A program made the translations under genes and the position numbers. Below are positions 1 through 9,625 of a DNA stretch of 64,000 nucleotides, in pieces. Origin of the DNA: Tamlana carrageenivorans (lineage in GTDB: Bacteria > Bacteroidota > Bacteroidia > Flavobacteriales > Flavobacteriaceae); contig NZ_CP025938.1 in the NCBI RefSeq assembly GCF_002893765.1, positions 930,001-994,000 on the forward strand, written 5' to 3'. Below the pieces are notes generated by a model. That model did not search any database and was not told the DNA's origin. It saw only the letters and a program-made list of their open reading frames with translations. Each line of letters opens with the position of its first letter. The first letter of the stretch is position 1.

Positions 1-672
1 CACGTACATACCCCAAATAAAAAGGGTATGAAAAATATAGGCCCATTTGTTTCTCATTTTGAAAATACTTAACACCCCTTCAACTAAACCACTAACAAAA
101 GTTTTTATTTTTATAGCGATGGCAGACTGACTTCTAGTCACAAAAAATGCCATTATAAAAAACAGAATGAGTCCAATCACCATAAACATGATAACCTTAA
201 GAGGATTAAATCTCTCCATTAAAAACCCATAAATAAAATCGAATTGCAAAAAAAGCGTAATCAGCATAATACCTAACATGACAATCATATCAGCAATACG
301 TTCGGCAACAATAGTACCGAAGCCTTTCTCAAAAGGAACGCCTTCATAATTTGTTAACAGTGAAGCTCTAGCCACCTCTCCCGCTCTTGGTATGGTATAA
401 TTAATTAAATAAGCTGCAAAAACAGCCATAAAAGTATTCCCAAACTTTACATGATACCCAATTGGCAAAAGCATAAAACGCCAACGGTATGCCCGCGAAA
501 TATGACTTAACAAACCCAAAAACATACCTAATACAATCCATGAATAGTTTGCATTTTGGGCATATACCAGAAGTTTGTCTATAGAAACTTTAGACAGCGA
601 ATACCAGATTAAAAAAACTCCCAATAACAATGGGAGTACAACCTTTAACAGATTTTTTATTTTCTGGTTCAA
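1..672 (-). CDS. Flippase-like integral membrane protein (UPF0104 / LPG-synthase TM region), partial
   Basis: An open frame runs off the left edge of the window. Its translation is highly hydrophobic, with several membrane segments and a PRAGEVAR motif near residue 110, typical of the lysylphosphatidylglycerol synthase transmembrane / YbhN-AglD flippase-like family. No MprF synthetase domain is visible. Members are thought to move lipid-linked substrates across the inner membrane, but the substrate cannot be read here. The only plausible start is a TTG four bases after the panD stop; a stop precedes it in frame and the next ATG is well inside the first membrane region. The tight spacing puts it in the panC-panD transcription unit. 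The C-terminus is missing because of the window edge. Family call is good, function uncertain. Confidence 0.8.
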   Translation of the reverse strand, partial: MNQKIKNLLKVVLPLLLGVFLIWYSLSKVSIDKLLVYAQNANYSWIVLGMFLGLLSHISRAYRWRFMLLPIGYHVKFGNTFMAVFAAYLINYTIPRAGEVARASLLTNYEGVPFEKGFGTIVAERIADMIVMLGIMLITLFLQFDFIYGFLMERFNPLKVIMFMVIGLILFFIMAFFVTRSQSAIAIKIKTFVSGLVEGVLSIFKMRNKWAYIFHTLFIWGMYV

Positions 673-676
673 AAAA

Positions 677-1027
677 TTATTTTAACAAGTTTGTGGCTTC
701 ATCAGGAAAAACTAAAGCCGGCTTAAATCCTTTAGCTTCTTCAATATCCAATATCGCATAGGTAATCAATATTAAAGTATCGCCAACTGCAACTTTTCTT
801 GCTGCTGCACCATTTAAGGTAATTTCTCCTGTATTACGAGGTCCTGGAATACAATACGTTTCTAGGCGCTCGCCATTATCATTATTTACAATTTGAACTT
901 TTTCTCCTTGAATAATATTAGCCGCCTCCATCAAGTCTTCGTCAATGGTTATACTGCCAATATAATTGAGTTCTGCACCGGTGCATTTAACTCGATGAAT
1001 CTTAGATTTTACTACGTGAATTTGCAT
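677..1027 (-). CDS. panD: Aspartate 1-decarboxylase PanD
   Basis: Converts L-aspartate to beta-alanine for pantothenate and coenzyme A synthesis in the cytoplasm. The 116-residue length is normal for the family. The self-cleavage site is Gly24-Ser25 (context LNYIGSITID), which generates the pyruvoyl cofactor. Lys9, Tyr22, the R in GERLETY and the NGAAAR loop are the expected conserved residues. It lies 13 bases downstream of panC, so both halves of the pantoate/beta-alanine branch are co-transcribed. Nothing unusual in the protein. Confidence 0.97.
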   Translation of the reverse strand: MQIHVVKSKIHRVKCTGAELNYIGSITIDEDLMEAANIIQGEKVQIVNNDNGERLETYCIPGPRNTGEITLNGAAARKVAVGDTLILITYAILDIEEAKGFKPALVFPDEATNLLK

Positions 1028-1040
1028 GAGGCAAAGGTAA

Positions 1041-1892
1041 TTAATTTAGAGCGATATTATCAATTAGTCTGATGTCATCAGCATAAACAGCAATAAAAGC
1101 TCTGTATTTTTTTTGTTTTTCTTTTTCTGTTATTGTCTTTAAGGTGTTTTCATCGGCAATTATAAAATATTCCAAATTCAACAACGGATGTGTAGAAAAT
1201 TGATTTTCAACCCATTCCACAACACCAACCGCACTTTCTGTGCCAAATTTCTCTTTGGCAGATGTTAAAGTTTTATAAATAAAAGGCGCTGCTTCTTTAT
1301 ATTCTGGCTTAAGCCTAACATTTCGAGAACTCATCGCTAAGCCATTCAATTCACGATAAATCGCACATGGCACAATTATTATTGGCATGTCATGTTTTTC
1401 AACCATTTTTTTAATGATAGCCAACTGCTGAAAGTCCTTCTCGCCAAAATAAGCCCGATTAGGTTTAATAATTTCAAACAATCGTTTTACAATAGTACCA
1501 ACACCGTCAAAATGTCCAGATCTAAATTTACCTTCCATTTCAAACTCCAAACCATCAAAATCGAATTTTTGCGCTATTAATTGACCATCATATACATCGT
1601 TAACAGAAGGCGCATAAACCATGATTCTCTGGGCGCTAATAGCTTCTAAAAGTGCGACATCTGTTTCTAAGGTTCTCGGATATTTCTCTAAATCATCTTT
1701 ATTATCAAATTGGGTTGGATTCACAAAAATACTTACCACCACTTGATCGTTCTCAACCAATGCTCTTTTTACCAATTCTAAGTGACCATCATGCAAGGCC
1801 CCCATAGTGGGCACCAAACCAACCGTTTTATTTTCTGCTTTTACAGCATCAAGAGCTGCTGTTATTTGTTGTTTTTCTGAGTAAACTTCCAC
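1041..1892 (-). CDS. panC: Pantothenate synthetase (pantoate-beta-alanine ligase) PanC
   Basis: ATP-dependent ligase joining pantoate and beta-alanine to form pantothenate. The 283-residue protein shows PTMGALHDGH with the HxGH nucleotide-binding signature near residue 31, the SIFVNPTQF motif, FGEKDFQQ, and the SSRN (KMSKS-like) loop near residue 190. First gene of the panC-panD-flippase unit, transcribed away from the glycogen-synthase-like gene; the 187-base gap must hold both promoters. Confidence 0.97.
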   Translation of the reverse strand: MEVYSEKQQITAALDAVKAENKTVGLVPTMGALHDGHLELVKRALVENDQVVVSIFVNPTQFDNKDDLEKYPRTLETDVALLEAISAQRIMVYAPSVNDVYDGQLIAQKFDFDGLEFEMEGKFRSGHFDGVGTIVKRLFEIIKPNRAYFGEKDFQQLAIIKKMVEKHDMPIIIVPCAIYRELNGLAMSSRNVRLKPEYKEAAPFIYKTLTSAKEKFGTESAVGVVEWVENQFSTHPLLNLEYFIIADENTLKTITEKEKQKKYRAFIAVYADDIRLIDNIALN

Positions 1893-1955
1893 GTTTTAAT
1901 ATAAAATTAACGGGTGCAAACTTAATATTTTACAAGCAATTTGCATAAAATTTTG

Positions 1956-1963
1956 TACTTTTG
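1956..1963 (+). promoter_or_regulatory. Candidate -7 promoter element for the 2080 gene
   Basis: TACTTTTG matches the Bacteroidota -7 consensus TAnnTTTG. I could not find a well-spaced TTG -33 element, so the assignment rests on the -7 box and its position in the divergent gap. Confidence 0.4.
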
Positions 1964-1995
1964 CGTGTTTTTTATTTTCAATTGCTAAAAGAAAC

Positions 1996-2060
1996 ACCTT
2001 TACAAGGTTTCTTGTTTAAAGATGAAATCGTTAAGTTTTACGTTTGTAAAGGTTTTTTAA
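1996..2060 (+). promoter_or_regulatory. Leader hairpin with U-run and 12-codon leader ORF
   Basis: A perfect 10-bp inverted repeat (ACCTTTACAA at 1996-2005, TTGTAAAGGT at 2044-2053) is followed by a T6 run at 2053-2058, like an intrinsic terminator. It sits only 20 bases before the next start codon. Inside it an ATG at 2022 opens a 12-residue frame (MKSLSFTFVKVF) that ends at 2060 across the T-run. This could be an attenuator with leader peptide, or a chance short ORF on a terminator of an unseen short transcript. Confidence 0.35.
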
Positions 2061-2079
2061 TGTCAACAAAAACCATCAT

Positions 2080-2889
2080 ATGAAAGATAAGAGGATATTA
2101 TATGTATCATCTGAAGTAGTGCCCTATTTACCTGAAACCGAAATTTCTTCTATGTCATTTGAAGCGCCTAGATTAGTAAATCAACAAGGCGGACAAATTA
2201 GAATATTTATGCCTAGGTATGGTAATATAAATGAGCGAAGACATCAATTACACGAAGTTATACGCTTATCTGGTATCAACTTAGTTATTAACGACTTAGA
2301 CATGCCGTTAATTATTAAAGTCGCTTCGATACCAAAAGAGCGCATTCAAGTTTACTTTATTGATAACGACGAATATTTTAAAAGAAAAGCAACCTTAACC
2401 GACGAAGCTGGAAAACTATTTCCAGACAACGACGAGCGCGCTATCTTTTTCGCTAAAGGCGTTATTGAAACCGTTAAAAAATTAAATTGGGCTCCAGATA
2501 TTATTCATGTTCATGGTTGGTTAGCGTCTTTATTACCGCTTTATTTTAAAGAATACTACAAAGACGAGCCTCTTTTTAGCGAAAGTAAAATTGTAACCTC
2601 GGTATACAACCAAAGTTTCAACGGCACGTTAAACGAAGAGATGATTAATAAAATTAAGTTTGATAATATCGATAACGAATCGATTCAACCATTGGAAGAA
2701 CCAACTTATACAAACTTAATGAAGGTTGCTATTGATTATTCTGACGCTTTAATTATTGGTTCTGAAACCATTCCTGAAGATTTAGAAACCTACTTAAAAG
2801 CATCAGATAAACCTATTTTAGAATATAAATCGAAAGATGAATTTGGTGAAGCTTATACAACATTCTTCAACGAAACCGTTTTAGGATAA
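2080..2889 (+). CDS. Glycogen/starch-synthase-like protein (GT5 N-terminal domain only)
   Basis: The 269 residues match only the N-terminal Rossmann domain of GT5 glycogen/starch synthases (ILYVSSEVVPYLPE near the start, PRYGNI at about residue 45, HVHGWLASLLPLYFK near 145). A full GlgA is roughly 480 residues with a second ADP-glucose-binding domain; that half is absent. The canonical KTGG substrate motif after SSEV is replaced by PETEI, so the catalytic lysine appears to be missing. It is therefore probably not an active glycogen synthase on its own. It stands 21 bases before the DUF4270 lipoprotein and upstream of glmS; from memory this neighbourhood recurs in Flavobacteriaceae, suggesting an envelope or sugar-sensing role (inference). 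Confidence 0.75.
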   Translation: MKDKRILYVSSEVVPYLPETEISSMSFEAPRLVNQQGGQIRIFMPRYGNINERRHQLHEVIRLSGINLVINDLDMPLIIKVASIPKERIQVYFIDNDEYFKRKATLTDEAGKLFPDNDERAIFFAKGVIETVKKLNWAPDIIHVHGWLASLLPLYFKEYYKDEPLFSESKIVTSVYNQSFNGTLNEEMINKIKFDNIDNESIQPLEEPTYTNLMKVAIDYSDALIIGSETIPEDLETYLKASDKPILEYKSKDEFGEAYTTFFNETVLG

Positions 2890-2910
2890 ACATCAAAGTC
2901 ATAACATTTT

Positions 2911-4623
2911 ATGAAAAAGACCATTAAATCCCTTCAATACCCTATTGTTTTTCTTCTTTTGGTTGGCGCTTTTATTAGCTGCGATAAAGATTTTAACGTT
3001 ATAGAAAGTGATGTTCTTGGCGATGAGAACGCAAACTTTAATACTAAAGCCACCCTATGGCCTTTAGTTGGATACAACAAAAAGCTAGATTCCTTACAAA
3101 TTAATAACCTAGGCATTACAGGAAGCAATGGTTCAGGAGGAAATTTACTTGGGGTATTTAACGACCCTGCATATGGTCTTACAACAGCCAGTATTGTATC
3201 ACAAATAGTACCTAATAAGCTATCTCCAGAGTTTGGCGAAAACCCTGTTATAGATAGTGTGGTTTTTAAAATCCCTTATTACAGTACCATTGTTGACTAT
3301 GATGACGACAACAATCCAGAGTACAAATTGGATTCTTTATACGGAAAAAGCAACGCTCCTATCAAACTAACCGTTTATAGAAGTAATTATTTCTTAAGAG
3401 ATTTTGATCCCAACAGTACTGAAAACCAAGCACAAAACTATTTTTCAAACGGACGTAGTACCGTAAACACAGCACTAAACGGCACTTCGGTGATTACATT
3501 CGATGATCATATTGTTGATGCAACGACACCTATTTATTCAGAACCTAAATTTATTCCGAGTAACGAGGGGATTATAACCACAATAGGCGAAGATGATGAC
3601 AAAGTTTCTACTAACGAATCGCCTGCATTACGTGTAAAATTGAATAACGATTATTGGAAAACAACCATTATCGATAAAGAAGGAGATCCTGTTTTAAGCA
3701 GCTCCAATAATTTTAAAAATTATTTTCGCGGACTTTACATAAAGGCTGAAGCCATTGGCACAGATGGGGCTATGTTGCTCCTAAACCTTTCTGCAGCCAA
3801 TGCGAATATCACTATGTATTACACCTCTGGTGAAGAAGAAAGTAGAAGCCAGGATACTTATACTTTGAATTTCTCAGGTAACATTTTAAATACCTTTATC
3901 AACAATTATAACATTCCGCTTACTAATGGAGATAAAACTTTAGGTGACGATAAACTATACTTAAAAGGCACCGAAGGATCTATGGCTGTAGTAGAACTGT
4001 TTAGCGGTAAGGTTGATTGCGATGGTGATGGTGTTGTAGATACCGATGCTATTGATTGTTTTAAGCAAACTTATAGGAAACTAGATGAGGATGGTAACTA
4101 TGTTAAAGACCCCCTTACTAATAGATACGAACTTAAAAAACTTATTAACGAAGCACAACTTGTTGTAAGCGAAGATGATAACCTACCAACAGGTGGGGTT
4201 GAAGACTACCACACCTACGATCGTATTTATGCCTATAACATAAAAACAAACAATCCTACTTTAGATTATTCTATTGGTGATGCCACAACAAATCAATCCG
4301 ACCCATTAAATTCTAAAATAGTTAGTCTTGGTCAACGTAGCGAAGATGGAATTTTTAAAATTCGCCTAACACAACACCTTAATAATATTTTATTCACAGA
4401 CTCTATTGCCGAAGATACTCCCACTAAAATAGGACTAGTACTCTCTACCAATGTAAATTATACCGATACAGGAATAATTCTTGATAGTGGCGATGAAGTG
4501 ACAGAGGTACCACGAGCTTCAATAATTTCACCTAGAGGAACAATTATTCAAGGAAGTACAGCTAACATTCCAGAAGAGAAAAGACTTAAATTGAGAATAT
4601 TTTCTTCTGAAGCCAAAGAATAA
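2911..4623 (+). CDS. DUF4270 family lipoprotein
   Basis: A 570-residue exported protein. A lipoprotein signal peptide ends in AFISC with Cys24 as the lipidation site; the rest is a soluble, beta-rich domain matching the DUF4270 family common in Flavobacteriia. The fragment DCDGDGVVDTDAIDC resembles a calcium-binding thrombospondin-type repeat. Molecular function is unknown. It follows the GT5-like gene by 21 bases and precedes glmS by 129 bases, so the three may be expressed together. Lipidation and envelope location are inferred from the signal. Confidence 0.8.
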   Translation: MKKTIKSLQYPIVFLLLVGAFISCDKDFNVIESDVLGDENANFNTKATLWPLVGYNKKLDSLQINNLGITGSNGSGGNLLGVFNDPAYGLTTASIVSQIVPNKLSPEFGENPVIDSVVFKIPYYSTIVDYDDDNNPEYKLDSLYGKSNAPIKLTVYRSNYFLRDFDPNSTENQAQNYFSNGRSTVNTALNGTSVITFDDHIVDATTPIYSEPKFIPSNEGIITTIGEDDDKVSTNESPALRVKLNNDYWKTTIIDKEGDPVLSSSNNFKNYFRGLYIKAEAIGTDGAMLLLNLSAANANITMYYTSGEEESRSQDTYTLNFSGNILNTFINNYNIPLTNGDKTLGDDKLYLKGTEGSMAVVELFSGKVDCDGDGVVDTDAIDCFKQTYRKLDEDGNYVKDPLTNRYELKKLINEAQLVVSEDDNLPTGGVEDYHTYDRIYAYNIKTNNPTLDYSIGDATTNQSDPLNSKIVSLGQRSEDGIFKIRLTQHLNNILFTDSIAEDTPTKIGLVLSTNVNYTDTGIILDSGDEVTEVPRASIISPRGTIIQGSTANIPEEKRLKLRIFSSEAKE

Positions 4624-4752
4624 AATCAATAATCATCTCCTATTGTGAATTTCATCGTATAAAATGAAAGCTACACATAATAAATATGATTCATTACACT
4701 TTATTTTTCATATTTGTTAGGAATTATTAACTTCAATATTAAAATATAATAT

Positions 4753-6606
4753 ATGTGTGGAATTGTTGGATATATTGGACCTAGAGAAGCCTATCCTATT
4801 ATAATAGAAGGCCTGAAACGTTTAGAATACCGAGGATACGACAGTGCAGGAATTGCACTTTTTGACGGGAAAGACCTAAAGGTTTCAAAAACTAAAGGAA
4901 AGGTGGTCGATTTAGAGGCCCAAGTTGAAAGAGAAATTACTACGACAGGTAATGTTGGAATCGGACATACAAGATGGGCTACCCATGGTGTCCCAAACGA
5001 TGTCAACTCACATCCTCACGTTTCAAATTCGGGGAATCTCGTTATTATTCATAACGGTATTATTGAAAATTACGAATCGCTCAAATTAGAATTGATCTCT
5101 AGAGGATACACATTTAAATCGGATACTGATACTGAAGTTCTAGTAAACTTAATTGAAGAAATTCAAAAGCAAGACGATTTAAAACTAGGTAAAGCCGTTC
5201 AATTAGCATTAAACCAAGTTATTGGCGCTTACGCCATTGCTGTTTTTGATAAAAATAAGCCTGAAGAAATTGTTGTAGCACGCTTAGGAAGTCCTTTAGC
5301 TATTGGAATTGGTGATAATGAAGAAGAATTTTTTATTGCTAGTGATGCGTCTCCATTTTTAGAATACACAAAAAATGCCGTGTACCTTGAGGATGAAGAA
5401 TTAGCTATTATTAGATTCCATAAAGGCATTAAAATTAGAAAAATTAAAGATGATTCTTTAGTAGAAACCTATGTTCAAGAATTACAACTTAATTTAGAGC
5501 AAATTGAAAAAGGTGGCTATGACCATTTCATGCTTAAAGAAATTCATGAACAACCTAAAGCCATCACCGATACTTACAGAGGCCGTTTATTAAGAAACGA
5601 AGCTATTATAAAAATGGCTGGTGTTGAAGATAACATGAAAAAGTTTCTTAATGCCAATCGTATTATTATTGTGGCCTGTGGAACATCTTGGCATGCTGGA
5701 CTAGTTGCAGAATATATTTTTGAAGATTTAGCACGAATTCCTGTTGAAGTAGAATATGCTTCTGAATTTAGATACCGTAATCCTGTAATTAACGAAAATG
5801 ATGTGGTCATCGCCATTTCACAATCGGGAGAAACAGCCGACACTTTAGCTGCTATTAAACTTGCAAAATCAAGGGGAGCCTTTGTATTTGGCGTATGTAA
5901 TGTAGTTGGCTCTTCAATAGCAAGAGAATCTGATGCAGGAGCCTATACCCATGCCGGACCAGAAATTGGTGTAGCTTCAACAAAAGCTTTTACCACACAA
6001 ATAACGGTTTTAACCCTAATCGCTTTAAGATTAGCACGCGCAAAAGGCACAATAAGTAGTTCCGATTTTAGAACACATCTTCTGGAGTTAGAATTAATTC
6101 CGAAAAAAGTTGAAAAAGCCTTAGAGGCCGATGATAATATTAAAGCCATATCTGAAATTTACAAAGACGCTAAAAACTTTTTATATTTAGGTCGAGGTTA
6201 CAATTTCCCAGTAGCTCTCGAAGGCGCTTTAAAACTCAAAGAAATTTCATATATTCATGCAGAAGGCTACCCGGCTGCAGAAATGAAACATGGACCTATT
6301 GCATTAATTGATGAGAATATGCCCATTGCAGTAATTGCTACTAAAAAGGGACATTACGAGAAAGTCGTAAGTAATATTCAAGAAATTAAATCCCGTAAAG
6401 GAAAAATTATTGGCATCGTAACGGAAGGCGACACCCAAGTTAGAGGACTAGCCGATCATGTTATTGAAGTGCCTGAAACTTTAGAATCACTTTCTCCATT
6501 GCTCACAACAATTCCTTTACAATTATTATCCTATCATATTGCGGTAATGCTTGATAAAAATGTTGATCAGCCGCGTAATTTAGCAAAATCAGTGACTGTA
6601 GAATAA
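4753..6606 (+). CDS. glmS: Glutamine-fructose-6-phosphate aminotransferase GlmS
   Basis: Makes glucosamine-6-phosphate from fructose-6-phosphate and glutamine, the first step to UDP-GlcNAc for peptidoglycan and LPS. At 617 residues it is full length. The N-terminal glutaminase starts MCGIVGYIG with Cys2 as nucleophile and includes GIGHTRWATHG; two SIS isomerase domains follow (CGTSWHAGL, SQSGETADT), and the C-terminus DQPRNLAKSVTVE is classical. The 129-base upstream gap shows no glmS-ribozyme-like structure. A strong terminator follows at 6631-6667. Confidence 0.98.
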   Translation: MCGIVGYIGPREAYPIIIEGLKRLEYRGYDSAGIALFDGKDLKVSKTKGKVVDLEAQVEREITTTGNVGIGHTRWATHGVPNDVNSHPHVSNSGNLVIIHNGIIENYESLKLELISRGYTFKSDTDTEVLVNLIEEIQKQDDLKLGKAVQLALNQVIGAYAIAVFDKNKPEEIVVARLGSPLAIGIGDNEEEFFIASDASPFLEYTKNAVYLEDEELAIIRFHKGIKIRKIKDDSLVETYVQELQLNLEQIEKGGYDHFMLKEIHEQPKAITDTYRGRLLRNEAIIKMAGVEDNMKKFLNANRIIIVACGTSWHAGLVAEYIFEDLARIPVEVEYASEFRYRNPVINENDVVIAISQSGETADTLAAIKLAKSRGAFVFGVCNVVGSSIARESDAGAYTHAGPEIGVASTKAFTTQITVLTLIALRLARAKGTISSSDFRTHLLELELIPKKVEKALEADDNIKAISEIYKDAKNFLYLGRGYNFPVALEGALKLKEISYIHAEGYPAAEMKHGPIALIDENMPIAVIATKKGHYEKVVSNIQEIKSRKGKIIGIVTEGDTQVRGLADHVIEVPETLESLSPLLTTIPLQLLSYHIAVMLDKNVDQPRNLAKSVTVE

Positions 6607-6630
6607 ACAACAAAAAATTAGCTTTTTTTT

Positions 6631-6667
6631 AAAATGCCATGATTTCAAGAAATCATGGCATTTTTTT
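6631..6667 (+). terminator. Intrinsic terminator after glmS
   Basis: Inverted repeat AATGCCATGATTTC / GAAATCATGGCATT (arms 6633-6646 and 6649 onward) with a two-base loop and a T7 run. Confidence 0.9.
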
Positions 6668-6720
6668 ATTAAAAAAACAGCTATTTGATAAAAATAAAGG
6701 GTTTTTTTTACGAAATTTAA

Positions 6721-6734
6721 CTATGCGTGCATAG
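6721..6734. promoter_or_regulatory. 14-bp palindrome upstream of the TonB receptor gene
   Basis: CTATGCGTGCATAG is a perfect palindrome with a 2-base centre, about 77 bases before the receptor start. It could be an operator or a short stem; no regulator is identified. Confidence 0.3.
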
Positions 6735-6810
6735 ATTTTTATATTTTTAGCAATGAACAATATTTCGTTCTTTTGCGAATTATTGTTTTAACTTAAACGA
6801 AACATACTAC

Positions 6811-9615
6811 ATGAAAAAAATTCTCCCCCTATTTTTACTGTTCATTTGTGGATTAACCCACGGACAAACCATCGTTTCAGGAACCGTTGTTGATGATGCC
6901 AATCTACCTATTCCCGGAGCTAACATTATTGTGGTTGGTGCTGCTGTTGGCACCGTTACCGATTTTGACGGCAAATTTATATTGAATTACACTAAAAACC
7001 CACCTTTTTCCATTCAGGCCAGTAGCGTAGGTTTTGAAACCGTTACTAAAGCAGTGACTACTAATAACGAAACTATAAATTTCATTTTGATAGAAGGAAC
7101 AGCTCTAGATGAAGTTGTCATTTCAGCATCAAGAACCCCTGAACGTATTTTTGAATCTCCTGTGACGGTTGAACGTATCGGTCTAAAGGAAATTAAAAAC
7201 ACCGCTTCAGCCGATTTCTATGACGGATTAGAAAACTTAAAAGGAGTCGACGTAAACACCAATTCGTTAACTTTTAAATCTGTAAACACCAGAGGTTTCG
7301 CAACGTTTTCAAACAACAGATTTATGCAACTTGTTGATGGTATGGATAATTCCACACCAGCGCTTAACTTCCCCATTGGAAACTTGGTGGGTATGACGGA
7401 AACCGATGTCCTAAGTGTTGAACTACTGCCTGGAGCTTCTTCTGCTTTATACGGCGCAAACGCCTTTAACGGTATTTTATTCATGCGTAGCAAAAATCCG
7501 TTCGAATATGAAGGATTAAGCGCCTCTATAAAAAGAGGTGTCACGTCTCAAGAAGCTTCTGGAACAAATCCTTATACCGATTTAAGTATTCGTGCCGCTC
7601 ATAAGTTTAGTGAAAAATTTGCTGCAAAATTTAATTTTGGATACTTAGAAGGCACCGATTGGGCTGCAACTAGTGAAGTAGACAGAAACATGGAAGCCGG
7701 TACTAGAGAAACTAACCTGAACTATAACGGTATTAATGTATATGGCGATGAAGTTTCACAAAACCTAAAACAGGTTGCTATTTTGTTAGAATCGGCAATT
7801 AATCCTGCTACCGGACAACCCTACTTACCAGCTGGCGCAAGCACATTGGCTCCTTCTGTACAAGTAAGTAGAACAGGATATAACGAAAAATACCTTACCA
7901 ATAATGAAGCAAAGAGCATTAAGGCCGACTGGGGCTTATACTACCGCCCATTTGAAAATGACTTTGAAGTTTCATACGTCGGAAAAGTTGGAACTGGTAC
8001 AACCATATACCAAGGATTAAACCGCTACTACATAGACAACTTTTTCCAAGAGCAACACAAAATTGAATTCCGTAACAAAAACTTCTTCTTAAGAACGTAT
8101 TTGGTTGCTGATAAAGCTGGTGATTCTTATGATATGGTTTTCACAGGGATTAATATCAATAGAGCATGGAAACCAGATTTAAACTGGTTTGCAGAATATG
8201 CTGGAACTTACGTTTTATCAACTTTAGGTGGTGCTAACGATGCCCAAGCACATGCCGCAGCACGTGCTCAAGCAGAAACAGGAAGGTTTGAACCTGGTAC
8301 ACCCGAATATATCGCAGCTTTCAATAAAAGTATTAATGATCCCGATTTATTAACAGGATCTAAATTTCAAGATGCTTCAAAATATTACCACACCGACGGT
8401 AATTACAATTTTAGTGAACTCATAAAATTTGCTGAAATTCAAGTTGGTGGATCTTATAGAAAATACAGTTTAAATTCCTTCGGAACCATATACACCGATT
8501 ACGACGGCTCCATCGATTATTTTGAATATGGTATGTATACACAAATTCAGAAAAATCTGGAATTAAACGAAAGCTTGGACCTTAAACTAACGGGGTCTGT
8601 ACGTTATGATAAGTCTGAGTTTTTCGACGGTTTCTTCTCACCAAGAATATCGGCTGGCTTAACTTTAAACAAAAATCATAACTTCCGTGCTTCTGTACAA
8701 ACAGGATTCAGAAATCCTACCACTCAAGATTTGTTTATTGGGCTGGATGCTAATCGTGCCATATTGGTAGGTTCTGCACCAACGAACTTAGACCGTTATT
8801 CAGGTGATTATAACGTAAGTGGAAGCGGACAAATAGGTGGGCAACCTAGTGTGATTACCCAAACGGGGGCAGCTGCGTATAACAACTCATATTCTGAAGC
8901 TTCGGTATTAGCTTATCAAGCCTCAGGTGATGTTAACGACCTTGTGGTTTCTAATCCCGATTTAATCAAACCTGAACAAGTAACCTCTGCTGAAATTGGA
9001 TACCGCGGTAAACTTAAAAGCCTGACTATTGATTTTAGCGCTTACTTCAACAGCTATAAAGATTTTATCGCCCAAGAATATGTTGTAGCACCATTATACG
9101 GTCAAGTAGGTGATAATTCACTATCTATCGACGCCCTTAATCGCGGTGATGATGTCACTTACAACGCTTATACAAACTCTAAAGCAGCTGTTAACTCTTA
9201 TGGAGCTTCTATTGGGGTATCTACAAAAGTATTTGGTGATTTCGATTTAGGAGCCAACTACACTTTTGCCAAATTAGATTTTGACCAAGAGAAATATCCG
9301 GACTTCACAACAAACTTTAATACACCCGAACATAAATTCAAAGCGACTTTTGGAAACACCAATGTTTTTAAAAACCTTGGTTTTAATATCGCTTATCGTT
9401 TTAGTGATGATTACTATTGGGAGTCAACTTTTGGAAACGGATTAATTCCAGAGTACCATGTGGTAGATGCTCAGGTAAACTATACGATACCTTGCTTTAA
9501 ATCGACATTTAAATTGGGTGCCACTAACTTATTAGGTGACGAATACTACACCGCTTACGGCACCGGATTTATTGGTTCTATGTATTACCTCTCATGGACT
9601 ATTAATAACTTATAA
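6811..9615 (+). CDS. TonB-dependent outer membrane receptor with carboxypeptidase-regulatory-like N-domain
   Basis: A 934-residue outer membrane receptor. Signal peptide MKKILPLFLLFICGLTHGQ, then a carboxypeptidase-regulatory-like domain (about residues 20-105, VTDFDGKF), a plug domain starting near LDEVVISASRTPE with ALYGANAFNGILF, and a 22-strand-type barrel ending ATNLLGDEYYTAYGTGF...YYLSWTINNL. It imports an unknown substrate using TonB-ExbBD energy. The partner gene 11 bases downstream is an SGNH-hydrolase lipoprotein, not SusD, so this is not a classical polysaccharide SusCD pair; a lipid or ester substrate is an inference from the neighbour. Confidence 0.93.
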   Translation: MKKILPLFLLFICGLTHGQTIVSGTVVDDANLPIPGANIIVVGAAVGTVTDFDGKFILNYTKNPPFSIQASSVGFETVTKAVTTNNETINFILIEGTALDEVVISASRTPERIFESPVTVERIGLKEIKNTASADFYDGLENLKGVDVNTNSLTFKSVNTRGFATFSNNRFMQLVDGMDNSTPALNFPIGNLVGMTETDVLSVELLPGASSALYGANAFNGILFMRSKNPFEYEGLSASIKRGVTSQEASGTNPYTDLSIRAAHKFSEKFAAKFNFGYLEGTDWAATSEVDRNMEAGTRETNLNYNGINVYGDEVSQNLKQVAILLESAINPATGQPYLPAGASTLAPSVQVSRTGYNEKYLTNNEAKSIKADWGLYYRPFENDFEVSYVGKVGTGTTIYQGLNRYYIDNFFQEQHKIEFRNKNFFLRTYLVADKAGDSYDMVFTGININRAWKPDLNWFAEYAGTYVLSTLGGANDAQAHAAARAQAETGRFEPGTPEYIAAFNKSINDPDLLTGSKFQDASKYYHTDGNYNFSELIKFAEIQVGGSYRKYSLNSFGTIYTDYDGSIDYFEYGMYTQIQKNLELNESLDLKLTGSVRYDKSEFFDGFFSPRISAGLTLNKNHNFRASVQTGFRNPTTQDLFIGLDANRAILVGSAPTNLDRYSGDYNVSGSGQIGGQPSVITQTGAAAYNNSYSEASVLAYQASGDVNDLVVSNPDLIKPEQVTSAEIGYRGKLKSLTIDFSAYFNSYKDFIAQEYVVAPLYGQVGDNSLSIDALNRGDDVTYNAYTNSKAAVNSYGASIGVSTKVFGDFDLGANYTFAKLDFDQEKYPDFTTNFNTPEHKFKATFGNTNVFKNLGFNIAYRFSDDYYWESTFGNGLIPEYHVVDAQVNYTIPCFKSTFKLGATNLLGDEYYTAYGTGFIGSMYYLSWTINNL

Positions 9616-9625
9616 ACTAACAATT

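Noticed and set aside
1..24. Hairpin CATACCCC/GGGTATG like the nitrogen-region hairpins
   Set aside because: It lies within the flippase coding sequence, so the match is most likely chance.
4624..4752. glmS ribozyme or riboswitch upstream of glmS
   Set aside because: The 129-base gap is AT-rich with no matching structure; this control is known mainly in Gram-positives.
9536..9625. Longer N-terminus for the SGNH protein
   Set aside because: It overlaps the TonB receptor gene and would bury the lipoprotein signal.
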